Source: Akkermansiaceae bacterium UBA6138 (GTDB lineage Bacteria; Verrucomicrobiota; Verrucomicrobiia; Verrucomicrobiales; DEV007). From it: DNA of 13,696 bases. The position numbers and the translations under genes were made by a program. Below the pieces are notes generated by a model. It ran no database searches, was not told the DNA's origin, and saw only the letters and a list, made by a program, of their open reading frames with translations. Positions 6,989 through 13,601 of this stretch are shown piece after piece. The number at the start of each line of letters is the position of its first letter. Position 1 is the stretch's first letter. Location of the stretch: positions 1-13,696 of the forward strand of contig DIVG01000082.1 in NCBI GenBank assembly GCA_002422425.1. The letters run 5' to 3'.

Positions 6989-9958
6989 TCAATCGACATA
7001 GACAAATTCGTTGGCATTGAAGAGCGCCCGGCAAAAGGAAAAGAGTCCTTCTTTGGCGATGAATTCCGCGGCGATGGTTGCTTCCACGGCCGTGGGCTCG
7101 CGGCCGAAGGCGAGGGCGTAAGCCTGCTTCACCTTGTCCCCGCCGACCGCCTCAAGCCGCTCCGCGAAGTAACGGGCCTGACGCAGCATGAAGTCGTTGT
7201 TGTAAAGGGCGAGGGACTGCAGGGCTGTCGTCGTCGTCATCCGCTTCGGGGTCAGGTTGGCGGGATCAGGGCAGTCCAGGGTCGTCATGAAACGGCTCGG
7301 GGTCGTCCTGACAAGGTAGCGGTAGATGCTGCGCCGCCACAGTTTCGGATCATCGGCGGTGATGTAGGTGTAGATGGGAGCGTAAGCCTCCTCGTAGGTG
7401 AAGTCCTCGAAGCCCGGTCCGCCGCGCTCGGGATTTAGCTTTCCGCTCACCGCGAGGACCGCGTCACGCACCGCCTCGGCCTCGATCCGTTTGGGATTCT
7501 GCCGCCAGAGGAGACGGTTCCCCGCATCGACGGAAACGCCCGCGGCATCAGCGGCAAAACGGGAGTCCTGCCGATAAGTCGCACTGGTCAGCAGCAATCG
7601 CAGCATGGCCTTGATCGATCCATCGCGGCGCTCCATCTCGGCCGCGAGCCAGTCAAGCAGCTCGGGATGGGAAGGCGTGTCGCCGCCGAGACCGAAGTCG
7701 CTCGGCGTCGTCACGAGACCCGCGCCGAAGATCCAGTGCCAGAGCCGATTGACGATGACCCGCCGCGTCAGGGGATTTTTCGGATCGGTGATCCATTGCG
7801 CGAGAGCAGCGCGCCTGTCCCCCTGCCCCGTGCCGTGATTACCGAGATCGGGATCGAGCATGGCAAGGGCGGCAAAGGCGCCCGGCTCGAGTGGATCTCC
7901 CGTCGGCTGTTCGGGCTCACCGCGTCGCAGCAGCCGCACCTCGGGGATCTTCGCCTCGGGGACGACCGCGTAGACTTTGGGCGGAGCGACGAGGGCGGCG
8001 AGCTTCTTCACGATGCCGTCACGCTCGCCCTGCAAGCGGGTGAGTCGATCCAGCCCGGCGCCCGACACATTCCGCGGCGGATGCGGCTGGACCTGCGGAT
8101 CACCGAAGCCAACCTGATCGTGCCCGATTCCGTCGCGCCCGTCGGTGGCGATCAGAGTGAGAAATCGCGCCGTCTGCGGCAGAATAAGATCGATGTCCTT
8201 GAGCCCGTCTTGTCTCCCGAGCTTCAGGAATTCGAGCGCCATTTTTCCATCGAGATAAAGGCGGGCATCGGCGTAGTTGGCACCCTCCTGCCCGAAGTAG
8301 GCGAGCTTCGCGGTGAAGCGCATCGCATCCGCTCCCGACGCCTTGCGCAGTGCCGCGAGGTCAAAGGTGATGCCGGCATTGGCGTGCAGACCCAGCAGCG
8401 AATGACCGTCTTTCGTGAAATCGATTCCGCCCGCGACCGTCGAATGCTGGCTCGCGACCGGACCGTTCCGAATGAGATCCCAGGCCTCCCCCGACGTCTT
8501 CGGCAAGCCGCTTACCGTGAGTCCGGTCGAGCTGATCGGGATGACTCCCTTCCCACCGAGGCCGTCGGGGATAAAAACGCCGTCGATGAACTCGCTTTTT
8601 GCGGCGGCGAAATGATTCGTCTTCACCTTGTCAAGCCTGCCGAGGTCCTTTGTCTGAACACTCGCGTCGCGCGAATCGAGGCCCTGACGCTTCGTGCCGA
8701 TGCCCGTGCCGTTGCCTCCACCGACGATGTCCGCGAGGTCGAGCCCCTCGCCCTCGAGCCGGCGAATCTCGAGATCGAGCTCGTCGCGCTGTTTTGTCAG
8801 GGTGGTTTTGGTGCTTTCGAATTCCTTCAACGCGGCATCGTTCACGGGCCGCTCGTCGCGCTTCACCCCGGCGAAGACGGACCAGAGCTGGTAGTATTCC
8901 TCCTGACTGATCGGGTCGAGCTTGTGATCGTGGCAGCGGGCGCAGTTCACCGTCATGCCCATGGAGGCGGTCATCACCTGGGTGGCCATGTCGTCGAGAT
9001 CGAGTCCGCGGGCGGCGCGACGCAATTCATCGCTCCGCGTCTCGACCTGACCGACGAAATCCCACGGCCCCGCCGCGAGGAATCCGGTCGCGATGACCGC
9101 CTCGGGTTGATCGGGCCAAAGGACGTCGCCGGCGATCTGCTCTTTCAAAAACTGATCGTAGGGTTTGTCCTTGTTGAAAGCATCGATGACATAATCCCGA
9201 TAACGCCAGGCGGTGTCCCGCCGCTTGTCGCGTTCAAACCCGTGAGTGTCGGCGTAATGCGCAATGTCGAGCCAGTGCCGCGCAAAGCGTTCACCAAAGT
9301 GAGGCGAGGCGAGGAGACGATCGACGAGCTTCTCAAAAGCCGCCGCATCCGTGTCGGAGACAAAAGCCTCGATCGCTTCGGGCGTCGGAGGCATCCCGTG
9401 CAGGTCAAAAGTGAGTCGCCGGATGAGCGTGCGGCGATCCGCCTCCGCCGACATCGTGAGACCTGCCCCGGTGAGACGGCGCTGAATAAAGACATCGACG
9501 GGATGCCCGCTTTGCCCTTTGACGATCGCCTCGCCCGCATCGGAGAGCGGCTGCCAGGACCAGTAGGAAAGGCGCTCGTCCGCCCCCGCCACCGCATCGG
9601 GCCAGGGAGCCCCGGCGTCGATCCAGGCTTTCAAAACGCCGACCTCGGCCGGGGAAAGCGGCTCACCCTTGGGCGGCATGCGCATCTCGTCTTCAGCGGG
9701 AGCGGTGATATGGGCGATGAGGGCGCTTTCGCCACTCTTCCCGGGCACGATCACAACACCCTCACTGCCGCCTTTCATCGCCGCCTCGCGCAGGTCGAGA
9801 CGGAAACTCGACTTCTGGCTCTCCGGTCCGTGGCATTCAAAACAACGCGCCTCGAAGAGGGGACGCACCTCTCTGACAAAGTCGACCGCGCTTGCGGACG
9901 CCCCCCCCGACAGGGTTAGGCCGAGGACTAAAGAAAGTTGAATGGGGCACTTTTTCAT
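6989..9958 (-). CDS. PSD1-type planctomycete cytochrome c protein (PSCyt1, DUF1549, NPCBM-like, DUF1553)
   Basis: A 989-residue exported protein. The signal peptide is about residues 1-24 (CPIQLSLVLGLTLSGGASASA). A PSCyt1 domain (about 26-120) carries heme motif CFECH (39-43) and a MPPKGEPLS loop near M94. DUF1549/PSCyt2 (about 150-370) includes RLTFDLHGMPPTPE, HFGERFARHWLDIAHYADTHG and a second CxxCH, CARCH (339-343). A coiled coil (about 375-405) precedes a module at about 500-625 resembling NPCBM, a putative carbohydrate-binding module (YLDGK, then FLTLIATDGRDGIGHDQVGFGDP). DUF1553/PSD1 (about 700-955) includes NPLTRRVIVNRLWHWIFG, SHPELLDWLA and TPKRMTTTTALQSLALYN. The family is thought to be a periplasmic redox protein acting with DUF1501; its substrate is unknown. 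The ATG at 9958 overlaps the regulator's stop (ATGA) and has a strong AAGGAG at 9969-9964. An 8-G tract lies in the signal-peptide codons (9901-9908). Confidence 0.95.
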   Translation of the reverse strand: MKKCPIQLSLVLGLTLSGGASASAVDFVREVRPLFEARCFECHGPESQKSSFRLDLREAAMKGGSEGVVIVPGKSGESALIAHITAPAEDEMRMPPKGEPLSPAEVGVLKAWIDAGAPWPDAVAGADERLSYWSWQPLSDAGEAIVKGQSGHPVDVFIQRRLTGAGLTMSAEADRRTLIRRLTFDLHGMPPTPEAIEAFVSDTDAAAFEKLVDRLLASPHFGERFARHWLDIAHYADTHGFERDKRRDTAWRYRDYVIDAFNKDKPYDQFLKEQIAGDVLWPDQPEAVIATGFLAAGPWDFVGQVETRSDELRRAARGLDLDDMATQVMTASMGMTVNCARCHDHKLDPISQEEYYQLWSVFAGVKRDERPVNDAALKEFESTKTTLTKQRDELDLEIRRLEGEGLDLADIVGGGNGTGIGTKRQGLDSRDASVQTKDLGRLDKVKTNHFAAAKSEFIDGVFIPDGLGGKGVIPISSTGLTVSGLPKTSGEAWDLIRNGPVASQHSTVAGGIDFTKDGHSLLGLHANAGITFDLAALRKASGADAMRFTAKLAYFGQEGANYADARLYLDGKMALEFLKLGRQDGLKDIDLILPQTARFLTLIATDGRDGIGHDQVGFGDPQVQPHPPRNVSGAGLDRLTRLQGERDGIVKKLAALVAPPKVYAVVPEAKIPEVRLLRRGEPEQPTGDPLEPGAFAALAMLDPDLGNHGTGQGDRRAALAQWITDPKNPLTRRVIVNRLWHWIFGAGLVTTPSDFGLGGDTPSHPELLDWLAAEMERRDGSIKAMLRLLLTSATYRQDSRFAADAAGVSVDAGNRLLWRQNPKRIEAEAVRDAVLAVSGKLNPERGGPGFEDFTYEEAYAPIYTYITADDPKLWRRSIYRYLVRTTPSRFMTTLDCPDPANLTPKRMTTTTALQSLALYNNDFMLRQARYFAERLEAVGGDKVKQAYALAFGREPTAVEATIAAEFIAKEGLFSFCRALFNANEFVYVD

Positions 9959-10656
9959 GCCTGCTCCTTCCCTTCGAAGGCGACGAGATCCTCGACGGCC
10001 GACTCGATGTGGCGGCGCATCGCCTTTTCCGCTCCGGCTCCGTCGTGTCGTTCAAGGCAGACGAGAACGGCCGCATGCTGCTTCACGGCGCGCCCGACTC
10101 CCGCCTCGCTCATCGTGGCCCTGCGGCTCTCACGCCCGGGATCGGCGATGGAATCGAGCATTAGCCCGAAAATCTCATTTCCTGAAAGCCTCGCCAGTTC
10201 GCGGTGGAAGGCAAGGTCATACTCCATCGCCGCAGCGAGATCCGAGGCGGATTCCAGCGAGGCGTGCAGCGCCCGCAATCCGGCAAGGTCATCCGCCCCC
10301 GCCCGCCCTGCCGCACGCCGGGCAATGACCGGCTCAAGCGCGAGCCGGACTTCCAGCGATTGTCGCAGCCGCTCGGCCTCGTCAGGCAGGAGCAATCGCG
10401 CCGCCGCACTAACCGGAGCGTGGAGTCGATCGACGACACGGATGCCTACCCCCTGCCTCACCTCAACGAGCCCCTGCAACTCGAGCCGCTTCGTCGCCTC
10501 GCGCACGACCGGGCGGCTCACCCCGAACTGCTCGGCGAGATGCCGCTCGGACGGGAGGAGCCCGTCCATCGCCAGCCCGCCGCTGCGAATCGCGCCAGCA
10601 AGCTGATCCGAAACCTCTTCGACGAGGGTGTGTTTGCGAATGAGAGAAAGGGCCAT
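9955..10656 (-). CDS. FadR/PdhR-type GntR family transcriptional regulator with FCD sensor domain
   Basis: A 233-residue regulator. Residues about 8-76 are the GntR winged helix: LVEEVSDQLAGAIRSGG, LPSERHLAEQFGVSRPVVRE (recognition helix about 46-56), KRLELQGLVEVRQGVGIRVV. Residues about 90-225 are an FCD helical effector domain with the usual metal-ligand pattern: YDLAFHRELA, VKQHAAVLVCL and MRRHIES. FCD ligands are typically small organic or sugar acids; here the ligand is unknown. The start is ambiguous. The open frame extends to an ATG at 10686, but starting at 10656 gives MALSLIRKHTL, which lines up with the PdhR N-terminus MAYSKIRQPKL from memory, and AAGGTGG lies 8 nt upstream. The ten extra residues would be encoded by an apparent operator. 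It is the first gene of the operon; its TGA overlaps the PSD1 ATG by 4 nt, so it probably controls PSD1, DUF1501, Uma2 and itself. Confidence 0.93.
   Translation of the reverse strand: MALSLIRKHTLVEEVSDQLAGAIRSGGLAMDGLLPSERHLAEQFGVSRPVVREATKRLELQGLVEVRQGVGIRVVDRLHAPVSAAARLLLPDEAERLRQSLEVRLALEPVIARRAAGRAGADDLAGLRALHASLESASDLAAAMEYDLAFHRELARLSGNEIFGLMLDSIADPGRESRRATMSEAGVGRAVKQHAAVLVCLERHDGAGAEKAMRRHIESAVEDLVAFEGKEQA
9964..9969 (-). promoter_or_regulatory. Strong Shine-Dalgarno of the PSD1 gene inside the regulator's 3' end
   Basis: AAGGAG on the minus strand, 5 nt before the PSD1 ATG. It is the clearest ribosome binding site among the genes of this window, most of which lack one. It lies within the last codons of the upstream regulator gene, so PSD1 can be initiated independently of the ATGA overlap as well as by coupling. 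Confidence 0.7.
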
Positions 10657-10675
10657 TGGTCTTACCACCTTACCA
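10655..10675. promoter_or_regulatory. PdhR/FadR-like operator box at the regulator start codon
   Basis: On the plus strand the sequence reads ATTGGTCTTACCA at 10655-10667, containing TGGT-N3-ACCA (10657-10667). On the minus strand this is TGGTAAGACCAAT, very close to the ATTGGT-N3-ACCAAT consensus I know for PdhR and relatives. A second TGGTAAG copy lies immediately upstream on the minus strand (10675-10669), giving a tandem TGGTAAG-G-TGGTAAG pattern. The palindrome abuts the preferred ATG at 10656. A FadR-type regulator binding here would block its own operon. This is inference from motif and position. Confidence 0.55.
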
Positions 10676-10690
10676 GTTTCGCTCATGGCG

Positions 10691-10707
10691 GCAATTCCCT
10701 TAATTGC
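10691..10707. promoter_or_regulatory. Inverted repeat upstream of the FadR-type regulator
   Basis: GCAATT (10691-10696) and AATTGC (10702-10707) form a perfect 6-bp inverted repeat with a 5-nt spacer, 35-51 nt upstream of the preferred regulator start. It lies where a promoter or second operator would be expected. The rest of the 10657-10852 gap holds the operator box, a minus-strand TTTAAA at about 10725 and no convincing sigma70 -35/-10 pair. I also see no terminator for the TPR gene that enters this gap. Confidence 0.3.
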
Positions 10708-10852
10708 GCGATAACCTCGCCCACTTTAAAGCAGGAACCGTCGTTTCGCCCGGGATCCCGTGAACGCTGCGGGAGGGCTCAAAAGACCAAAGCGACCAGG
10801 GAGACGTTCGGGGATCTCGCGGGCGGCTTAATTTCAAATGCCTTCCGATGCG

Positions 10853-11620
10853 CTACGGCCTCGTGAGCCCGCGCCGTTTCGCATGGACCTGCGCGGTTTT
10901 CCCCATGTAGTGCTCCATGGGATATTCGAAGGCGGCGAGCTTGATGTGTTCAGCCGACTTCGCGGCGTCGCCCATCGCCTCGAAGTAAAGGCCGAGATAC
11001 AAATGGGCGTAGCAAAGGTGATTACGCTCACTGTCCGAGAGCACTCCGTCAGCGTCGGGCCCGGCCGCTTCGAGGACAGCCTCGACGCTGCCGCGTCCGC
11101 CGAAGAGATCGTGGACCTCCTTCATCGGGATGCGCGAATCGCGTTCGATCGGGATGAGCTCCTGCTTCGCCGCCTCGAGATTGCCTCCGGGAGCGCGAAC
11201 CGCGCAGAGGAAATGCCAGACCGCGTTCTCGACGTCCTGAGTGTTTACGGTCTGGTGGCGCTCGAACTGGGCTTTTCCCTTCTCATATTCCTCCGCGTAG
11301 TAGTAACAAAGCCCGCGTTGCCAGTGATGGGGATCCTGATCGGGATAAAGGGCGATGAAGGCGTCAAAGTCGGCAATGGACTCCGCGATTTGCCCGTCGA
11401 AAAAGCGCTGCTCGCCGCGCCGTTGCAGAGCGGTGCCGCGGACCCGGGTCCATTTGCTGTCGCTCCCGATCTCCGGAGTCAGCTCGATAACTTTGTCGAA
11501 GTCCTCCGCCTGAAAGGCATCCATGACCGCCTTCGCCGTTTCGGGAGACAACTCTCCCTCCTCCGCTTTGGCGCAGGCGCCGAGAGTGAGAGAGATTGCG
11601 ACAAGGAGAGTCCATTTCAT
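10853..11620 (-). CDS. TPR-repeat lipoprotein of unknown function
   Basis: A 255-residue protein. The N-terminus MKWTLLVAISLTLGAC is a lipoprotein signal with lipobox LGAC and lipidated C16, so the mature protein should be membrane-anchored. The rest is helical with TPR-like repeats: SKWTRVRGTALQRRGEQRFFDGQIAESIADFDAFIALYPDQ is followed by HHWQRGLCYYYAEEYEKGKAQFERHQ, and near the C-terminus HLYLGLYFEAMGDAAKSAEHIKLAA. A His/Trp-rich stretch (DPHHWQRG, NTQDVENAVWHFLC) recurs, as I recall, in verrucomicrobial and planctomycetal TPR proteins, with no assigned function. The ATG at 11620 is chosen because it gives the lipoprotein signal; the frame is open to 11683 but adds only non-signal residues. 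No good Shine-Dalgarno is present. It is separated from the next operon by about 196 bp and from the upstream oxidoreductase gene by a terminator, so it is probably its own transcription unit. Confidence 0.85.
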   Translation of the reverse strand: MKWTLLVAISLTLGACAKAEEGELSPETAKAVMDAFQAEDFDKVIELTPEIGSDSKWTRVRGTALQRRGEQRFFDGQIAESIADFDAFIALYPDQDPHHWQRGLCYYYAEEYEKGKAQFERHQTVNTQDVENAVWHFLCAVRAPGGNLEAAKQELIPIERDSRIPMKEVHDLFGGRGSVEAVLEAAGPDADGVLSDSERNHLCYAHLYLGLYFEAMGDAAKSAEHIKLAAFEYPMEHYMGKTAQVHAKRRGLTRP

Positions 11621-11765
11621 GCGGGAAGGTGACCGAAAAAGACCGGTCCGTAAAGTAATCGCGACGGCGGGGAGGAACGGCATTGCGGACCGTTTCGCCG
11701 ACGAAAGATGGCGCAGAGCGAAATGAACCAGCTTGATTTTAAAAAACCTCCGACCACAAAGCGAG

Positions 11766-11792
11766 AAAACCGCCCTCGATGAGGGCGGTTTT
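11766..11792 (-). terminator. Intrinsic terminator of the Gfo/Idh/MocA gene
   Basis: A perfect 12-bp stem: AAAACCGCCCTC (11766-11777) pairs with GAGGGCGGTTTT (11781-11792) around a 3-nt loop. GC-rich core, A-tract on one side and T-tract on the other, so it can work in both directions. It lies 32 nt past the stop of the minus-strand oxidoreductase gene, and on that strand the stem is followed by TTTT. It separates that gene from the TPR lipoprotein gene. Confidence 0.88.
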
Positions 11793-11798
11793 GCGCCG

Positions 11799-11810
11799 CT
11801 TTCGCGAAAG
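11799..11810. repeat. 12-bp perfect palindrome in the oxidoreductase 3' UTR
   Basis: CTTTCGCGAAAG is its own reverse complement and lies between the oxidoreductase stop (11825) and the terminator hairpin. It could be a protein-binding site or a small RNA structure that adds to termination; nothing more can be said. Confidence 0.35.
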
Positions 11811-11824
11811 GTTTTACCACGGCC

Positions 11825-13264
11825 TCACGCCTCCAGCGCCCAGCCTTCGCGGTAGTCGCGCTTGACCAGCTTGGCAGCCTCGGGGCAGTTCGGCGAGGTG
11901 AGAGTCTTGGAATCCCACTCGACCTTCTTGTTGAGACGCACGGCGAGGTTGCCGAGCAGGACCATCTCGGTGAAGGGACCGCTCTGGGAGAACTTGGACT
12001 GGGGCAACTCGGGATCATTAGCCTTGACCGCGTCGAAGAACTCGTTGTGCGGATTCTGGCCGCGGGCCCGCGGGATGGAGGGATCGGGGTAGTTGAATCC
12101 GTCCATGAGATTGCCGGGCTTCACGAACCAGGTGTTTTTGCTGCGATTGAACCAGATCTTGCCGCTGCTGCCGACGATGAGGCTGTCATAGCCGTTAGCT
12201 TCAGTAGAGTCCATCCCCTCAAGAATCTCAGGAGGCGGAGTGTTGGGATTGCGGATCTTGCCACCGTCAATGTTGCTCTCGAGTTTCCAGCTCTCCGGGT
12301 TGAAGACGGCGTCCTTGTAACCGTCATACCACATATACTTGATCGGCTTGCCGTTCTTGGCCACAAACTGATACTCGATCGTCGCCCAGGTCGGGGGCGA
12401 GATGTCACTCTGGGCCCCGCGACCGTCGGCGCTCACGGCCGAGACGCTGACAGGAGCGGCAAAATCCATCGCCCAATGGCTCATGTTCATAATATGGCAG
12501 GCCATATCGCCGAGGGCACCGGTGCCGAAGTCCCAGTAGCCGCGCCAGGCAAAGGAGGCGAGCTTGGGGCTGTAGTCGCGGAAAGGAGCGGGTCCGATCC
12601 AGAGATCCCAGTTGATGTGCGCGGGCACCTCTTCTTTCGTCGGCCAGGCGGGAATGCCCTGGGGCCAGATGGGGCGGTTCGTCCAGGCATGGACTTCGAC
12701 AATGTCACCGATGATGCCGGCGCGGACGAGTTCCACGACCCGGCGCATGTGGTCATTGGCATGGGCCTGATTGCCCATCTGAGTGACGACCTTGGTCTTG
12801 GCGGCGAGCTCGGCGAGCATGCGGGCCTCCCAGATACCGTGGGTGAGCGGCTTCTGACAATAGACGGCGCAGCCCTTCCGCATCGCGGCGGCGGCGGCAT
12901 GCGCGTGGACGTGATCGGGGGTCGAAACGGTGACCGCGTCGATCTTGTCGCCTTCGGTCTCGAGCATCTCGCGCCAGTCTTCGAAGAATTTGGCATCGGG
13001 ATAGTCGGCGCGGGTCTTGGCGTAGGCGCCGCCGAGGTTCGGGTACTTGTCGGTGTTGAAGACGTCACAGAGATGAGTGACCTGGAACCCGGCCCCGGCC
13101 GAGCCGGAGATGTCACTCGCCCCTTTCCCGGCGGTGCCGATTCCTGCGAGGGTGATTCGGTCATTGGCACCGAAGACGCGGCTCGGGACGACCTGGAAGT
13201 TGAAAGCCGCGGCGGTGGCCGCGACGCCTTTGACGAAGTTTCTGCGGGAGGATGTTTTTTCCAT
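11825..13264 (-). CDS. Tat-exported Gfo/Idh/MocA family oxidoreductase
   Basis: A 479-residue NAD(P)-dependent dehydrogenase-fold protein. The N-terminus TSSRRNFVKGVAATAAAFNF is a twin-arginine signal, so the folded, cofactor-loaded enzyme should be exported. The Rossmann domain (about 37-160) has ITLAGIGTAGKG (G41, G43, G46), HLCDVF at the second strand, VTVSTPDHVHAH (112-122) and YCQKPLTHG (135-143) with the probable catalytic K138. The classical EKP is QKP here, which I recall as usual for this bacterial subfamily. The C-terminal domain includes WRGYWDFGTGALGDMACHIMN and HNEFFDAVKAN. Family members oxidise sugars, inositols or modified glycosides; related exported members occur in large numbers in Planctomycetes and Verrucomicrobia. 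The substrate here is unknown. The ATG at 13264 is chosen; the extension to 13300 would need a TTG start lying within the promoter spacer. No Shine-Dalgarno is seen. It appears monocistronic, with its own promoter and terminator. Confidence 0.95.
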   Translation of the reverse strand: MEKTSSRRNFVKGVAATAAAFNFQVVPSRVFGANDRITLAGIGTAGKGASDISGSAGAGFQVTHLCDVFNTDKYPNLGGAYAKTRADYPDAKFFEDWREMLETEGDKIDAVTVSTPDHVHAHAAAAAMRKGCAVYCQKPLTHGIWEARMLAELAAKTKVVTQMGNQAHANDHMRRVVELVRAGIIGDIVEVHAWTNRPIWPQGIPAWPTKEEVPAHINWDLWIGPAPFRDYSPKLASFAWRGYWDFGTGALGDMACHIMNMSHWAMDFAAPVSVSAVSADGRGAQSDISPPTWATIEYQFVAKNGKPIKYMWYDGYKDAVFNPESWKLESNIDGGKIRNPNTPPPEILEGMDSTEANGYDSLIVGSSGKIWFNRSKNTWFVKPGNLMDGFNYPDPSIPRARGQNPHNEFFDAVKANDPELPQSKFSQSGPFTEMVLLGNLAVRLNKKVEWDSKTLTSPNCPEAAKLVKRDYREGWALEA

Positions 13265-13288
13265 GAATAATGAACGATTAAGAAAGGG

Positions 13289-13317
13289 ATTAAACAACAA
13301 AAGTGAAAGCGATTCAA
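13289..13317 (-). promoter_or_regulatory. Sigma70-like promoter of the Gfo/Idh/MocA gene
   Basis: On the minus strand TTGAAT (13317-13312) and TTTAAT (13294-13289) are separated by exactly 17 nt, each close to the -35 and -10 consensus. Transcription would start near 13281, leaving a leader of roughly 17-20 nt before the ATG at 13264. This is the clearest promoter in the window. It supports ATG 13264 as the start and the gene as an independent unit. Confidence 0.6.
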
Positions 13318-13601
13318 TGCCGTGTATCGGGATAGCGGGCGAGGTGAAATGGTCCCGGGAAACGAGACGGCGGAAAGGGACAGGCGAATTGTCGATGAGG
13401 CACGCCGGAGGTAGTGTAATAACCGTGGCGAAAGGTCATGCGAGGCACGTTGATTACGGTGCCCCGCCTTTCGAATACAAACAAAACCTCTAAGTTACCG
13501 GTATCACACCGCAACCCCCTCCTCAGAACCGCCCCACTTCAGTGCCGCCGCTTTCCGCCCTCGCCAGCCTCGCCCGACACCGCCGTTCACCGGTGCCCCG
13601 C
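13318..13601. other. Non-coding stretch upstream of the oxidoreductase promoter
   Basis: I see no gene here. Short open frames cross it on both strands, but they have no ribosome binding site and no recognisable protein. An 11-bp direct repeat CGGTGCCCCGC occurs at 13457-13467 and 13591-13601. A weak 5-bp stem is possible (GGCAC at 13444, GTGCC at 13459). The part around 13470-13500 is AT-richer than its surroundings. No function is assigned. Confidence 0.4.

Noticed and set aside
6820..7020. Small plus-strand ORF beginning MGILPMH and containing HGQDAHAT
   Set aside because: Its conserved-looking peptides are translations of the palindromic REPIN-like arms. Such peptides recur in databases because the DNA repeat recurs.
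5441..7438. 665-codon plus-strand open frame opposite DUF1501 and PSD1
   Set aside because: Crosses two well-supported minus-strand genes and the repeat between them; no coherent domain.
7667..9919. 750-codon plus-strand open frame opposite PSD1
   Set aside because: Antisense shadow caused by high GC. PSD1 has two heme motifs and conserved DUF1549/DUF1553 blocks.
10657..10686. Ten-residue N-terminal extension of the FadR-type regulator (ATG at 10686)
   Set aside because: It has a possible AAGGGA site, but the extra codons coincide with the operator-like box, and the start at 10656 fits the PdhR-type N-terminus. Not fully excluded.
11640..11700. 7-bp inverted repeat CGGTCCG/CGGACCG upstream of the TPR lipoprotein gene
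   Set aside because: Short arms and a long spacer in GC-rich DNA; expected by chance.
12047..13270. 407-codon plus-strand open frame opposite the Gfo/Idh/MocA gene
   Set aside because: Antisense shadow; the oxidoreductase motifs on the minus strand are unambiguous.
13314..13514. 66-codon minus-strand ORF upstream of the oxidoreductase
   Set aside because: No ribosome binding site or recognisable protein. Its 3' end runs into the -35 element of the promoter.
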